Assembly (NCBI GenBank): GCA_964612425.1
Contig: CAZTDX010000003.1
Span: forward strand, 49,258-113,257
Reading direction: 5' to 3'
Origin: CAUJGP01 sp964612425
Lineage (GTDB): Bacteria > Bdellovibrionota > Bdellovibrionia > Bdellovibrionales > Bdellovibrionaceae
DNA: 64,000 bases
This document shows positions 43,511 through 53,637 of the stretch, piece by piece. The notes under the pieces are model-generated. The model saw only the letters and a list, made by a program, of their open reading frames with translations. It had not been told where the DNA came from and searched no databases. Every line of letters begins with the position of its first letter. Position 1 is the first letter of the stretch. The translations under genes and the position numbers were made by a program.

Positions 43511-45718
43511 TTACACAACATCTTGAACTCGCTCTTCATCCAATCCAAGCTGAACAAACTCATCAGGAGCAACCACATAAGCGATGCTATCGTCACCCAA
43601 AACAGTTGTTCCTTTAAAACCTGGAAAGTGATTAGAAATACTATCAAAGGGTCGAATTACAGCCTCTAGCTGATCATGAATTCCATTGACTAGTAAGCCG
43701 AGATAGCGTGATTTATGCTGCAAAACGACGACTGAAAATTGGGACAAATCACGTTCGATCACATCCGGCTTTCTACTAACCAACTCAGAAAATGAACGAA
43801 GAGCGACAGTTCGATTTTGAAATTGAAATGTTTTTTGAGGTCCGACCCAATTAACAGTGAGCGTGGAAAGTGACGACAAGTACGCAATAGAATTTAATGG
43901 AACAGCAAGGTTTATTCGTCCTGATTTAACTAACACAGTTTGCTCAACAAGAACTGTTTTTGGCACTGGAATTTCGATATTAAAAGTAGTCCCTATCCCA
44001 AGGACAGAATCTATTTTTATTCTACCTCCGATATTAGTAATTTCTGATTTGACAACATCCATTCCAACTCCCCGACCTGAGATCTCAGTGACTTTTTCTG
44101 CCGTTGAAAAGCCGGGGAGAAAAAGCAAATCAAAAGCTTCAGCATCAGATAATAAACTTTTTTGGCTTACATCAATAAAACCCTTTTCAATAGCTTTATT
44201 AAGCACACGCTCTTTATTGATTCCACCGCCATCATCTGAAATAGTTAAATAAATAACGCCTTTTTCCTCACGAGCGAAAATATTTATAGTCCCATGAGAA
44301 GGTTTGCCTCTCTCTATTCGAACATCACTCGTCTCTATACCGTGATCAATGGCATTTCTTAACATATGAGTCATACAAGCACTCAAGACATTCGCGATGG
44401 TTTTATCCACACCTAAATCAAAACCATCCGTATTTAAATTCACTTTTTTATTAAGCTCTTTCGTCACTTGCCGAAAAATTCTAGGGAGTTTATTCAGGGC
44501 ACGATCCAGTGAAACTTTTCGGACTGACATAATTTTATCTTGCAAATGATCGGTGATTTTATTGAGTGAGTAAGAAAAATCCGTAATTTTTGAAAGTGCT
44601 CTTGCTGAAAGACCACGGAACTCTGGATCTTGAGTTAAAACTTTAAAATAATTTTTTAATACAATCATCTCTCCAGAAAGTTTCATAAATGATTCTAGTT
44701 TATCGTTAGAGACTAAGACCCCATCGTTATCATTGCTAGTGTTAATATTAGCACTTGAGGCACCAACAGGTTTTAATTGTACATTAGACGTTGAGGAATT
44801 ATTTTCCGCATTTTCAATAGAATTTTTAGCATTCACGCTAATATCAGAAGAGAATTCTTGAGATTTATTAAGTTCTCTTTCCTTAACTTGGTTTAAGGAG
44901 TTTAAGCACATTTCTATTTTTTCTTTTAATTCGTGATCTGGTTCCTTGCGTTCTTTAATTAAGTGAATTAACTGCATTGTAATATCGGAGGTAAATAAAA
45001 ACAACTCCACGGTGTTGGAATCTGGATGAAAATTATTGTTTTTTACTAACGATAAACAAGACTCAAACGCATGAGTCACTTGGGCCAAATAGTGACAACC
45101 AGGTACCGCAGCAGCACCCCCCTTTACAGAGTGAACATTTCGAAATAAAAGATCAATTGTAGCTCGATCAATGGACTCTTCTTCTAATTTTAAAATATGA
45201 TGTTCTAAGTCTTCAAGTAATCCCCTGGCTTCTTCAACAAAGAGCTCAGCGATTTCTTCAGATTCTCTTTGCTCTTCTTCAAGACGCTTTATCCTATCAT
45301 CGGCATACTTCAAAACACAACCTCTGAGGGTGTCCAATCGAACAGGTTTTTCAATAACACTGGTGATTCCAGCTTTAAACCCACTGAGGGCGACACTCTT
45401 ATCCACCAATCCTGAAATTAATATAAAAGGAAGATCCTGATATATTTTTCGAGCTTCAATGCACAGCTCTAAACCATTCATTTCTGGCATGCCGTAGTCA
45501 GATAAAACTAGAAAATATTTTTCTTTAACAGGTAGATCATTACCATTAGCATCTTTATGTTGAAGTAGTTGTAAGGCCTCTTTACCATCTATCGCTATTT
45601 TAAATTTAAGCCCTACGCTTTTAGCAAATTCCGCAATGAATTCTCTCATTGCAATGTCATCATCGGCGATTAATAAAACTTCTTCAAAATGTTCATATTT
45701 TTTATTTTCAAAAGCCAT
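43511..45718 (-). CDS. cheA: CheA histidine kinase with an N-terminal receiver domain
   Basis: 735 residues from the ATG at 45718 (AGGTGA upstream; a GTG four codons earlier is also in frame). Order: receiver (about 10-135, Asp74 in VLSDYGMPEMNG), Hpt domain with phospho-His196 (RNVHSVKGG), linker, dimer helices, HATPase with N box (NAIDHGIE), G1 (DDGGGI) and G2 (GRGVGMDVV), then a CheW domain. Most CheA hybrids carry the receiver at the C-terminus; here it is at the front and may act as phosphate sink or be the response output. The gene overlaps or abuts cheR (TAATATG). Confidence 0.92.
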   Translation of the reverse strand: MAFENKKYEHFEEVLLIADDDIAMREFIAEFAKSVGLKFKIAIDGKEALQLLQHKDANGNDLPVKEKYFLVLSDYGMPEMNGLELCIEARKIYQDLPFILISGLVDKSVALSGFKAGITSVIEKPVRLDTLRGCVLKYADDRIKRLEEEQRESEEIAELFVEEARGLLEDLEHHILKLEEESIDRATIDLLFRNVHSVKGGAAAVPGCHYLAQVTHAFESCLSLVKNNNFHPDSNTVELFLFTSDITMQLIHLIKERKEPDHELKEKIEMCLNSLNQVKERELNKSQEFSSDISVNAKNSIENAENNSSTSNVQLKPVGASSANINTSNDNDGVLVSNDKLESFMKLSGEMIVLKNYFKVLTQDPEFRGLSARALSKITDFSYSLNKITDHLQDKIMSVRKVSLDRALNKLPRIFRQVTKELNKKVNLNTDGFDLGVDKTIANVLSACMTHMLRNAIDHGIETSDVRIERGKPSHGTINIFAREEKGVIYLTISDDGGGINKERVLNKAIEKGFIDVSQKSLLSDAEAFDLLFLPGFSTAEKVTEISGRGVGMDVVKSEITNIGGRIKIDSVLGIGTTFNIEIPVPKTVLVEQTVLVKSGRINLAVPLNSIAYLSSLSTLTVNWVGPQKTFQFQNRTVALRSFSELVSRKPDVIERDLSQFSVVVLQHKSRYLGLLVNGIHDQLEAVIRPFDSISNHFPGFKGTTVLGDDSIAYVVAPDEFVQLGLDEERVQDVV

Positions 45719-45719
45719 A

Positions 45720-46643
45720 TTATATATCACCTTTTTTTTGATAGACCCCGTTACTAACGGATTGAAAATGATTCATCATGCGCATAGCGCCCGTTTCTGA
45801 ATGGCCTAAAAATAAATACCCAGAGTGGTCTAAACTATTACCTAAGTTTATAATCACTTTATGAACTGTAGGAGCATCAAAATAAATTAAAACATTTCGA
45901 CAAAAAATAATATCAAAGGGATGCTGAAATGGATATTGAGCAGTTTGTAAATTAAATGGAGCAAAGCGAATCATTTCACGGTACTCGGACTTAACTTGAA
46001 AATCTAATTGATTTTGAGATGACTTTCTTAAATTAAAAAAGTTGACTCTATAACTCTCTGGGACTTCTGAAACATCTTCTGCTGTAAAAATTCCATCGGC
46101 TGCTTTTTGTAAAACCTTTAAATCAATGTCTGATGCTAAAAATTTCAAACTCCATTGATTCCAATTAGGTATCAAATCTAAAAGGAGCATTAAAAGAGTA
46201 TAGACTTCTTGCCCCGTGCTCGAAGCCGCACACCAAACTCGTAGTTCGTAGTGATGTTTTTTCTTTTTAGCGTCTAGTATTTCTGGAATAATTCTTTTAA
46301 AGACTTCAAAATGATCGGGTTCTCTAAAAAAACGCGTTGTGTTTGTCGTCATAGCTGATATAAATTCAGGACTATGGATTGCGTCTTGTTCTTCCAATAA
46401 TTTTAAGTATTTTTTATACCCATCTAATTTATGACGTTTTAATACCTTTGCGAGCCGACTTGCCATCAGAGTGATATTTTTTTCATTCGGCACCAAATTG
46501 ATTCCCGTTTTATCTTTTAATATTTGTGATAATTTTATAAAACTATTTAAGTCACTTTGTAGTCTATCAACAAATTGAGTATCCATTTTATTGAACTCAA
46601 GCTGAACTCCTTCAATATTTTTTGCCTTATTGGAATCCATCAT
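45720..46643 (-). CDS. cheR: CheR, chemotaxis protein methyltransferase
   Basis: 307 residues. The CheR signature is present: MTTNTTRFFREPDHFEVF, a SAM-binding region LRVWCAASSTGQEVYTLLMLL, and FCRNVLIYFD. It methylates receptor glutamates with SAM. The N-terminal helical region (about 15-110) binds receptors. The ribosome-binding site is weak. It is the third gene of the operon, followed directly by cheA. The stop and the cheA start are one base apart. Confidence 0.93.
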   Translation of the reverse strand: MMDSNKAKNIEGVQLEFNKMDTQFVDRLQSDLNSFIKLSQILKDKTGINLVPNEKNITLMASRLAKVLKRHKLDGYKKYLKLLEEQDAIHSPEFISAMTTNTTRFFREPDHFEVFKRIIPEILDAKKKKHHYELRVWCAASSTGQEVYTLLMLLLDLIPNWNQWSLKFLASDIDLKVLQKAADGIFTAEDVSEVPESYRVNFFNLRKSSQNQLDFQVKSEYREMIRFAPFNLQTAQYPFQHPFDIIFCRNVLIYFDAPTVHKVIINLGNSLDHSGYLFLGHSETGAMRMMNHFQSVSNGVYQKKGDI

Positions 46644-46762
46644 TTTGACCCACTTCTCGACCTCTAAATCGAATTTACTAGAGGGACAACGAAAGACATT
46701 TTGATTATTTAGTTTTTCAAAATGAATCCTTTCATTGTCCCAATCATTTGTGCCACGTTGTT

Positions 46763-47272
46763 TTAACTTGCTGTCGTCGTTGAACCTAGTTGTGTTTCTC
46801 GTATCGTAAGTTCATTGATTTGATGATTGGATAACACTTTAACAATATCGATTAAAACAATGACCTTATTTTCTAGTTTCCCCATCCCTAAAACAAATTC
46901 TGTGTCTACGAGATTTCCTAAGTTCGGTGTGGGCTCAATTTGATTACTTGCTAACTCAATAACACCACTAACCGAATCAACAATCATACCGACTTGACCA
47001 TCGAACGCTTCAATCACGATAATACAAGTTTCCTTCGTAGTTTCTATGGGTTCAAAATTTAATTTTTTCCGTAAATTAACAACAGGAATAACTTTACCTC
47101 GTAAATTCATCACTCCAGCAACAAAAGAAGGCGTTTTTGGAACCGGTGTAATTTCACTCATTCTATTAATTTCGCGAATTGCACCAATGGGAACACCATA
47201 AAGCTGATGACTTAACACAAAAGTTAAGTATTGTCCTGGCTGTGCTAATCGATTTTCATTATTTTGCGCCAT
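46763..47272 (-). CDS. cheW: CheW-type chemotaxis adaptor
   Basis: 169 residues with a CheW domain: YGVPIGAIREINRMSEITPVPKTPSFVAGVMNLRGKVIPVVNLR, then IVDSVSGVIEL and VLGMGKLENKVIVLIDI. The sequence is the classical CheW, more so than the shorter adaptor at 43074. GAGGAAC precedes the ATG. It lies between the receptor gene and cheR, so it belongs to the same operon. Confidence 0.92.
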   Translation of the reverse strand: MAQNNENRLAQPGQYLTFVLSHQLYGVPIGAIREINRMSEITPVPKTPSFVAGVMNLRGKVIPVVNLRKKLNFEPIETTKETCIIVIEAFDGQVGMIVDSVSGVIELASNQIEPTPNLGNLVDTEFVLGMGKLENKVIVLIDIVKVLSNHQINELTIRETQLGSTTTAS

Positions 47273-47339
47273 AATTAGTTCCTCAATTAAATTTATTTAT
47301 CAATAATATTATTAGCTTTACTCTCAAATTGCATTTCAA

Positions 47340-48989
47340 TTAAAATCCAACAGTGTCACCAACTTTCCCACCACCATTTTTACTCCCCGATTGGTCATCA
47401 TCATCAAAAGGGATCACTCGACTCGCATCCACAGACTCAGCTATTTTATTCGATATTTGTTTTCGGGTTCGAAGTCTGTCATTAAAACTTAGTATTTTAG
47501 CACTTTGCTGAATTTTTTTCTTTTGATGAGAAACCTGATGGATCGGCTCACTGGTTCCTTCAATGATAGTCGTTAACTCGCCCACAAGCCCTTGTAATTC
47601 ATTGGCCTGAGCCGACATTTCTTCAGAGGACGTCGCAGTTTCTTCAGCCGAAGCAGCATTTCTTTGAGTTGATTGATCTAGTTCATTCATAGCTTTACTA
47701 ATTTGCGAAATCCCTTTGGATTGTTCAGAACTAGCAGACGCAATTTCATTGTTGAGGTCAGACACTTTTTTAACAGAACCAACGATATTTTTTAAGACTT
47801 CACCGCTTTGATCAGCAATTTTACTTCCATTGGAAATTTGATCCACGCTTTCTTTAATCAGTACTGTAATATCCTTGGCAGCCGACGCACTTCGTTGAGC
47901 TAAGTTTCGAACAGCTTCTGCGACTACTGCAAAACCTTTACCTTGTTCACCCGCTCGTGCCGCTTCGACCGCTGCATTGAGTGCTAATAAATTGGTTTGA
48001 AAGGCAATATCATCGATCACATTGATAATCTCTTCGATTTTTTTCGAACTTCTTGATATATCGGTCATCGCGCTAATAAGTGATCTAATTTCATTTTCAC
48101 CATCTTCTGCTGATTTGCGACTAGAAAGAGATAAGTGTGAAGCCTCACGTGCGTTATCAGCATTCAGTTTGACCATGCTGCTCAGTTCTTCTAGCGAAGA
48201 TACTGTTTCTTCCAGAGCTGAGGCAGACTCTGTAGCTCCTGAAGACAATTGTTGGCTTGCCGCTGATAGTTGCTCACTCGCAGATCCCACCTGAGATCCC
48301 GCTGAACTTAATCGTTCAGCAACAATAGCAAGAGCTTTTGTCAAGTTAACCGCTAAAAATAATCCAAAAATCATTGTCGTAAGCACCCCAAAAAGCCCAA
48401 AGAGCAGACTTGAAGTAATCGAGTTTTTAATGGATTCTGACAGTGTCTTCTTCTCCTTTTCTACGACATCAAAGTTTATATCGATGATCGATTCTAATCT
48501 TTTTTGAGACTCACCAAAGGCATGTTTAAGTGGACCATTAAAAATTTCTTTTGCTTCAGCGATCTCGCCCTCTTTAAGGTGATTGGCTAAGTTATTAACA
48601 TGTTCTTCCCAGGCTTTTGCATAGGGCACAAACTCTTTCCATACTTTTTCTTCTTCGGGAGTTTGCTCAAGGGGTTCATATATAGCCCATCCATCATGAT
48701 ATTCTTTAAAGATTTCCTTCACCTTTTGATCTAAGTAATCAGCTGAGATTTTTGAATTATTAAGAGCTTCCCAAAAAGTAAGTCGCATTAATAATCTTGA
48801 ACTGTTCAACATGTCCAAACCCTTAATCGAGGGCACTCTTACATCTACGACTTGCTTCGACGATTGCTCAACACCCTTTAAATAATTACTGTTGACATAC
48901 ACTAATACCCCTACCACGACAGAAGGGATGATTACTAACATCAACATTTTAAACCTTAATCCTCTAAACCAATTACTAAACGTGCTCAT
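47340..48989 (-). CDS. Methyl-accepting chemotaxis protein
   Basis: 549 residues. N-terminal membrane segment (about 14-33), periplasmic four-helix-bundle-like sensor (about 35-190), second membrane segment (about 190-215) and HAMP-like region. The signalling domain has the conserved hairpin tip (IDDIAFQTNLLALNAAVEAARAGEQGKGF, near 330-360) and methylation helices rich in Glu/Gln and Ser. It is the first gene of the che operon and a paralog of the receptor cut at the left edge of the window. GAGG precedes the ATG. The ligand is unknown. Confidence 0.95.
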   Translation of the reverse strand: MSTFSNWFRGLRFKMLMLVIIPSVVVGVLVYVNSNYLKGVEQSSKQVVDVRVPSIKGLDMLNSSRLLMRLTFWEALNNSKISADYLDQKVKEIFKEYHDGWAIYEPLEQTPEEEKVWKEFVPYAKAWEEHVNNLANHLKEGEIAEAKEIFNGPLKHAFGESQKRLESIIDINFDVVEKEKKTLSESIKNSITSSLLFGLFGVLTTMIFGLFLAVNLTKALAIVAERLSSAGSQVGSASEQLSAASQQLSSGATESASALEETVSSLEELSSMVKLNADNAREASHLSLSSRKSAEDGENEIRSLISAMTDISRSSKKIEEIINVIDDIAFQTNLLALNAAVEAARAGEQGKGFAVVAEAVRNLAQRSASAAKDITVLIKESVDQISNGSKIADQSGEVLKNIVGSVKKVSDLNNEIASASSEQSKGISQISKAMNELDQSTQRNAASAEETATSSEEMSAQANELQGLVGELTTIIEGTSEPIHQVSHQKKKIQQSAKILSFNDRLRTRKQISNKIAESVDASRVIPFDDDDQSGSKNGGGKVGDTVGF

Positions 48990-49207
48990 ATAAAATTACC
49001 TCTTTCTTATTAGGGACTTTTTTTCCCATGCTCCTTTCTTTCGGAACTTAAAAACTATTCTTTAGTCTAGTTTGAAGAGATTTTCATAAATTTCACTATG
49101 AAACAAAAAAGATTGCTAAGATGGCAGTAATAAAAAATTAACTTTATTTATTTACTTTCAGGGCACACAATAAAAATTTTATAGTTTTAATTTTAGTGTG
49201 CTAAATG

Positions 49208-49241
49208 AAATCAATTTCCTTTTTAATTAGGAAATTGATTT
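49208..49241 (-). terminator. Hairpin downstream of dut
   Basis: 12-base stem AAATCAATTTCC (49208-49219) with GGAAATTGATTT (49230-49241), 10-base loop. It lies 34 bases past the dut stop and lacks a clean T-run. Confidence 0.5.
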
Positions 49242-49274
49242 TAAGGTGTTAATGAGTCCTTGTGCTTTAACTTA

Positions 49275-49727
49275 TTAAATTTTGCCTGTAGAACCAAACC
49301 CACCGGCTCCACGTTCAGTCTCAGTCAGGTCTGAGGCTTCAATCCATTTTGCCTGAATCACAGGAACTAATACACATTGAGCAATGCGTTCTTGATCTTT
49401 GATTTCAATTGGTTCTTCGCCGTGATTTAATAAAAGAATTTTTACTTCACCACGATAGTCAGCATCAATTGTGCCTGGAGTATTCACGATGGTAAGTCCG
49501 TGCTTCCATGCAAGTCCACTACGAGGTCTTGTTTGAATTTCATATCCAGACGGGATTTCAAAACTCAATGCCGTAGGAACCATCGCACGTTCTCCAGGCT
49601 TAATGATGATAGAATTTTCTAATTGTGCCCGCACATCAAATCCGCTAGCGTGAGAAGACTGATACTGAGGTAACTCACCCTTAAAGTGGGCTAATTTTTT
49701 TACTCTCACTGGAATTAACGGATGCAT
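49275..49727 (-). CDS. dut: dUTPase (deoxyuridine 5'-triphosphate nucleotidohydrolase)
   Basis: 150 residues, trimeric dUTPase family. Motifs are in order: SGFDVRA, RPRSGLAWKHGL (motif 2), NTPGTIDADYRGEV (motif 3, with Asp), ERIAQCVLVPV (motif 4) and the C-terminal GAGGFGSTGKI (motif 5). It hydrolyses dUTP to dUMP and keeps uracil out of DNA. GAGGAG precedes the ATG. It follows the M16 peptidase gene with 25 bases between. Confidence 0.96.
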   Translation of the reverse strand: MHPLIPVRVKKLAHFKGELPQYQSSHASGFDVRAQLENSIIIKPGERAMVPTALSFEIPSGYEIQTRPRSGLAWKHGLTIVNTPGTIDADYRGEVKILLLNHGEEPIEIKDQERIAQCVLVPVIQAKWIEASDLTETERGAGGFGSTGKI

Positions 49728-49752
49728 ATTGCCACTCCTCTGTAATTAAAAA

Positions 49753-51081
49753 CTACGTACTAACAACGTCCTGCCACCAGCTGCGGTGGCGCTCTAACTT
49801 TTCTCCCAGCAAAAGCCCACTAAGTTGATCCAACTGAAAATACTTTTCTAAATATTTCTTAATGGAGCTTTTGCTCACAGACTCTATCTCTTCAATGACC
49901 TCTTGAACGGGCTTATAACGCTGGAGCACCATCTCATTGATTCCTAAGGACATCATTCGATTATCAACATCTTCAGAGCCTAATAAAATAGAACCAATCA
50001 CTTGGGTTTTAAATAATTTTAAGTGCGAGTCTGTTATGCCTTGTTTCTTAATGTCCAACATAGCTTTCAAAATAGTATTTACGACTGCTTTTATATTTTC
50101 ATGATCAACTGAGGCATAAACCAGTAGAAGCCCCGCATCTGTAAAAGTATTTAACGTGCTATAAACAGAATATGTTAACCCTTTTCGCTCACGGACACTT
50201 TGAAATAGTTTTGAAGTCATACCACCACCCAATAATGCATTGATGATAAACGCCTCAAAACGCAAAGGATCGTTAAACTTTCCCGTCGGCAAACCTAAGA
50301 GCAAATGAATTTGATCCGTTGGCTTATCTAAAATTTCTGCAAAGGTATGGTAGTGAGGTTTTTCGCGATGATTTAAAAGTGTAGTTGTCCCAACCGGTTT
50401 TCGTCCTAAGTGCTTTTCTACTTCATTGACCAAATCATCGTGGGAGAGATTTCCTGCGGCACTTACTAAAATATTACGACCAACATAGGTTTTTTTATAA
50501 TACTGATTTATATCTTTTCGATTAAGAGATAATAAGCTCCGTTCAGTTCCTAAAATTGGAATACCGATAGGGTTTCCCTTATAACACTTTAATAAGAACT
50601 CATCATTGATATGATCTTCATGATTTTCAAAACTGCTGCCTAACTCTTGAAGCACTACCGATTTTTCAAGCTGAAAATGAGGTTCTTTTAAGTCCATATT
50701 CGAAACAAGATCAGAAAGCACTTCTACGGCACGTCTCCAGTGATCTTGTAAAACGAGTGCATGATAACAAGTGTACTCTCGTGTAGTGTATGCATTGAGC
50801 TCACCACCAACTTCCTCAAGAGCTTTTGCAAGCTGATAGGCAGTACGCTTCTTTGTTCCTTTAAAAGTTAAATGCTCTAGAAAATGAGAAATTCCGGCCT
50901 GCTGAGGTTTTTCATCACGGGTTCCCGTCATAACCCATACACCAATAGAAACAGCACGAGTGTGTGAATGCTCTTCACTAACCACTCGTATTCCATTTCC
51001 GAGGATCGTCTTAGAAAATGGGACTTTTGAAATATTTGTCGAAAGTCCTGTCCTTTTCTGAGACCGATTCGATTTATTCAT
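49753..51081 (-). CDS. M16-family zinc peptidase (insulinase-like)
   Basis: 442 residues. Zinc-binding HxxEH is present (HFLEHLTFKGT) with the downstream Glu region (NAYTTREYTCYHA) of the pitrilysin/insulinase family. Similar one-chain proteins of about 420 residues follow pnp in many bacteria and are related to mitochondrial processing peptidase. It has no signal peptide, so it is probably cytoplasmic; the substrate is unknown. The start overlaps the pnp stop by 8 bases (ATGAATAA). Confidence 0.9.
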   Translation of the reverse strand: MNKSNRSQKRTGLSTNISKVPFSKTILGNGIRVVSEEHSHTRAVSIGVWVMTGTRDEKPQQAGISHFLEHLTFKGTKKRTAYQLAKALEEVGGELNAYTTREYTCYHALVLQDHWRRAVEVLSDLVSNMDLKEPHFQLEKSVVLQELGSSFENHEDHINDEFLLKCYKGNPIGIPILGTERSLLSLNRKDINQYYKKTYVGRNILVSAAGNLSHDDLVNEVEKHLGRKPVGTTTLLNHREKPHYHTFAEILDKPTDQIHLLLGLPTGKFNDPLRFEAFIINALLGGGMTSKLFQSVRERKGLTYSVYSTLNTFTDAGLLLVYASVDHENIKAVVNTILKAMLDIKKQGITDSHLKLFKTQVIGSILLGSEDVDNRMMSLGINEMVLQRYKPVQEVIEEIESVSKSSIKKYLEKYFQLDQLSGLLLGEKLERHRSWWQDVVST

Positions 51082-53182
51082 TACCTGATTTTTCTAGTAA
51101 AGCTTTGCGAGATAATTTGATTCTACCTGAACGATCAATATCCATCACTTTAACATCGACAAGATCTCCCTCATTTAAGACATCAGTGACATTTCTGATT
51201 CGCTCATGAGAAATTTCTGAGATGTGAAGCAAACCTTGCGTGTTGGGAAGCACTTCTACAAACGCTCCAAAGTCAGTGATTTTTACCACTTTTCCTTTAT
51301 AGGCTTTACCCATTTCAGCTTCAGCGCAAATTTCATTAATCATCTTCACAGCTTTTTGTGTATTTTCAGGGTTTGAAGATGCAATATGGATCGTACCATT
51401 ATCTTCAATATCAATTTTTACACCTGTTAGTGCAATAATCTCACGAATGGTTTTTCCACCAGCGCCAATCACTTCCCTTACCTTATCAGCTTTGATTTTA
51501 ATAGTTTCAATTCGAGGAGCCCACTCAGAAATTTGGCCACGTGGTACTTTAATCACTTTTTCCATTTCACCTAATATATGCTGACGGCCATCTTTAGCTT
51601 GCCTTAAAGCTGTCTCCATCACATTGAAATTAATGGAATCAATTTTGATATCCATTTGAAGTGAAGTGATTCCTGTTGCAGTACCAGCCACTTTAAAGTC
51701 CATATCTCCTAGATGATCTTCGTCACCTAAGATATCTGTTAAAATAGCAACCTTATCGCCCTCTTTAATTAATCCCATGGCAATACCAGCCACATTCGCT
51801 TTAATAGGAACTCCAGCATCCAATAAGGCTAGCGTCGCAGAACAAACAGTGCCCATAGAGCTTGAACCGTTACTTTCTAACACTTCACTCACCACTCGGA
51901 TTGTGTAAGGGAATTTTTCATACTCAGGAACAACAGCTTTCACTGCCCTTTCTGCTAAAAATCCATGGCCCACTTCACGTCTAGACTGGCCACCCATTCG
52001 CCCTACTTCGCCCACTGAAAAAGGAGGGAAATTATAGTGCAACATAAATTTACGAGAAATGGCTCCCATGAGTGTATCTACCATTTGCTCATCATCACCA
52101 GTACCCAGTGTTACAGTTCCTAAAACTTGAGTCTCACCTCGAGTAAAAAGACCTGATCCATGAGAGCGCGGGAGTAGACCTGCTTCACAGGATATGGGTC
52201 TTACTTGAGTGACATTACGGCCATCGATTCTCACTTTTTTATCCAAAATCATCCAGCGTGCGGCATGATATTTTAAGTCTTCAACGATAGTGCCAACTTC
52301 TTTTTCTCTTTGCGCTTTCAACTTATCATCGGTAATGGGAGCTACGAGTGCTTCCATGGCTTCAGTTGTTGCTTTTCCAACAGCGGCATATCGATCTTGC
52401 TTCTCACGAATACTGAGTGCGGCTTCAATCTTTGGTTTCAAAAATGCCACGGATTTTTCTTTAAATTCCGGATCAATCACTGCTGCAGTAAACGTTCTTT
52501 TAACTTTAGAACCTGTTTTTTCACGCAACTCATCTTGTGCATTTAATAATGGAATTAGACTTTGGTGACCAAACTTTAATGCAGCTAGGACATCATCTTC
52601 AGAAACAAATTTTGTTTCGCCTTCAACCATTAAAATCCCTTGGCGAGTCCCTGCTATGATAATATCCATGTCAGATTTTTCAAGTAAGCTCATTGAGGGA
52701 TTAGCAACAAACTGTCCTTCGATGCGAGCCACTTGCACTGCTGCCGTAGGGCCTTCAAAAGGGATATCAGAAATATGCAGAGCTGAAGAAGCACCAAGGC
52801 TTGCTAAAATTTCCAACGGAAATTGACCATCAGCACTCAACGTTGTTGCTACAACCTGTGTTTCTTGACGATAAGCTTCTGGAAATTTAGGTCGTAATGG
52901 ACGATCAATCAATCGTGCTGTTAGAGTGGCATCCGTTGTAGGCTTACCTTCCCTTTTAAAATAACCACCGGGAATTTTTCCTGTAGCATAAAATTTTTCC
53001 TGATACTCCACTGTTAATGGAAAGAAATCAGCATTGGACTTCGTGTGAGAGGAAACGACGGTAACTAATACAATATTATTTCCGCAGGTTACAAGAACGG
53101 ACCCATCGGCCTGTCGAGCTAGTCGACCTGTTTCTATAGTTATTTGCTTACCACCAATTGATGTAGTAACTGTTGTCTTCAT
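51074..53182 (-). CDS. pnp: Polynucleotide phosphorylase
   Basis: 702 residues. Degrades RNA 3' to 5' with phosphate, and is part of mRNA decay. Two RNase PH-like halves (the second with LPRSHGSGLFTRGETQ), a helical linker, then the KH domain (VREVIGAGGKTIREI, near 560-600) and S1 domain (VVKITDFGAFVEVLPNTQG, near 625-690). The KH GAGGKTI loop is intact. GAGGAG precedes the ATG. It lies downstream of rpsO with a hairpin between (53242-53267), the usual arrangement. Confidence 0.97.
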   Translation of the reverse strand: MKTTVTTSIGGKQITIETGRLARQADGSVLVTCGNNIVLVTVVSSHTKSNADFFPLTVEYQEKFYATGKIPGGYFKREGKPTTDATLTARLIDRPLRPKFPEAYRQETQVVATTLSADGQFPLEILASLGASSALHISDIPFEGPTAAVQVARIEGQFVANPSMSLLEKSDMDIIIAGTRQGILMVEGETKFVSEDDVLAALKFGHQSLIPLLNAQDELREKTGSKVKRTFTAAVIDPEFKEKSVAFLKPKIEAALSIREKQDRYAAVGKATTEAMEALVAPITDDKLKAQREKEVGTIVEDLKYHAARWMILDKKVRIDGRNVTQVRPISCEAGLLPRSHGSGLFTRGETQVLGTVTLGTGDDEQMVDTLMGAISRKFMLHYNFPPFSVGEVGRMGGQSRREVGHGFLAERAVKAVVPEYEKFPYTIRVVSEVLESNGSSSMGTVCSATLALLDAGVPIKANVAGIAMGLIKEGDKVAILTDILGDEDHLGDMDFKVAGTATGITSLQMDIKIDSINFNVMETALRQAKDGRQHILGEMEKVIKVPRGQISEWAPRIETIKIKADKVREVIGAGGKTIREIIALTGVKIDIEDNGTIHIASSNPENTQKAVKMINEICAEAEMGKAYKGKVVKITDFGAFVEVLPNTQGLLHISEISHERIRNVTDVLNEGDLVDVKVMDIDRSGRIKLSRKALLEKSGNE

Positions 53183-53241
53183 GAAAAACTCCTCGATGGA
53201 TTAAAACAAGTATATATTCAAAGAAATTATTTTCTCAAAAG

Positions 53242-53267
53242 AAAAGAGGGCTCTTGTGCCCTCTTTT
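53242..53267 (-). terminator. Hairpin between rpsO and pnp
   Basis: 10-base stem AAAAGAGGGC (53242-53251) with GCCCTCTTTT (53258-53267), loop of 6 bases, then T-rich minus-strand tail. It starts 3 bases after the rpsO stop. It may partly end rpsO transcription or mark the processed 3' end, as in other rpsO-pnp operons. Confidence 0.8.
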
Positions 53268-53269
53268 TA

Positions 53270-53539
53270 TTACTTACGAATTTCTAAATCTTTTAGAATT
53301 TTTTGATATTTTTCGTTATTTGTGCGTTTAAGATAATCTAAAAGCTTTCTTCGGCGGTTTACCAATGTCACAAGACCACGGCGACCGTGAACATCTTTTT
53401 TATGTTGAGTAAAGTGCTGTGTAATATCAGCAATTCTGTGAGTCAGTAAAGCGATTTGTACCTCTGAACTACCAGTATCTAAGTCAGCTCTACGGTACTT
53501 TTTGATTACGTCTTCTCTTTGTTCTTTTGTGAGCGCCAT
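53270..53539 (-). CDS. rpsO: Ribosomal protein S15
   Basis: 89 residues, standard length. S15 signature with helix pattern: DTGSSEVQIALLTHRIADITQHF and GRRGLVTLVNRRRKLLDYLKR. It binds 16S rRNA in the platform and often represses its own translation. GGAGGAG precedes the ATG. It sits between truB and pnp. Confidence 0.97.
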   Translation of the reverse strand: MALTKEQREDVIKKYRRADLDTGSSEVQIALLTHRIADITQHFTQHKKDVHGRRGLVTLVNRRRKLLDYLKRTNNEKYQKILKDLEIRK

Positions 53540-53637
53540 TAAACTCCTCCATTAAATTTTATGTTATTGCCCCACATAACGTCATGGCTGTCGTAATAGG
53601 AGCGAAAGCAAAGTTCTAAACCACTCATGAATGTCGG

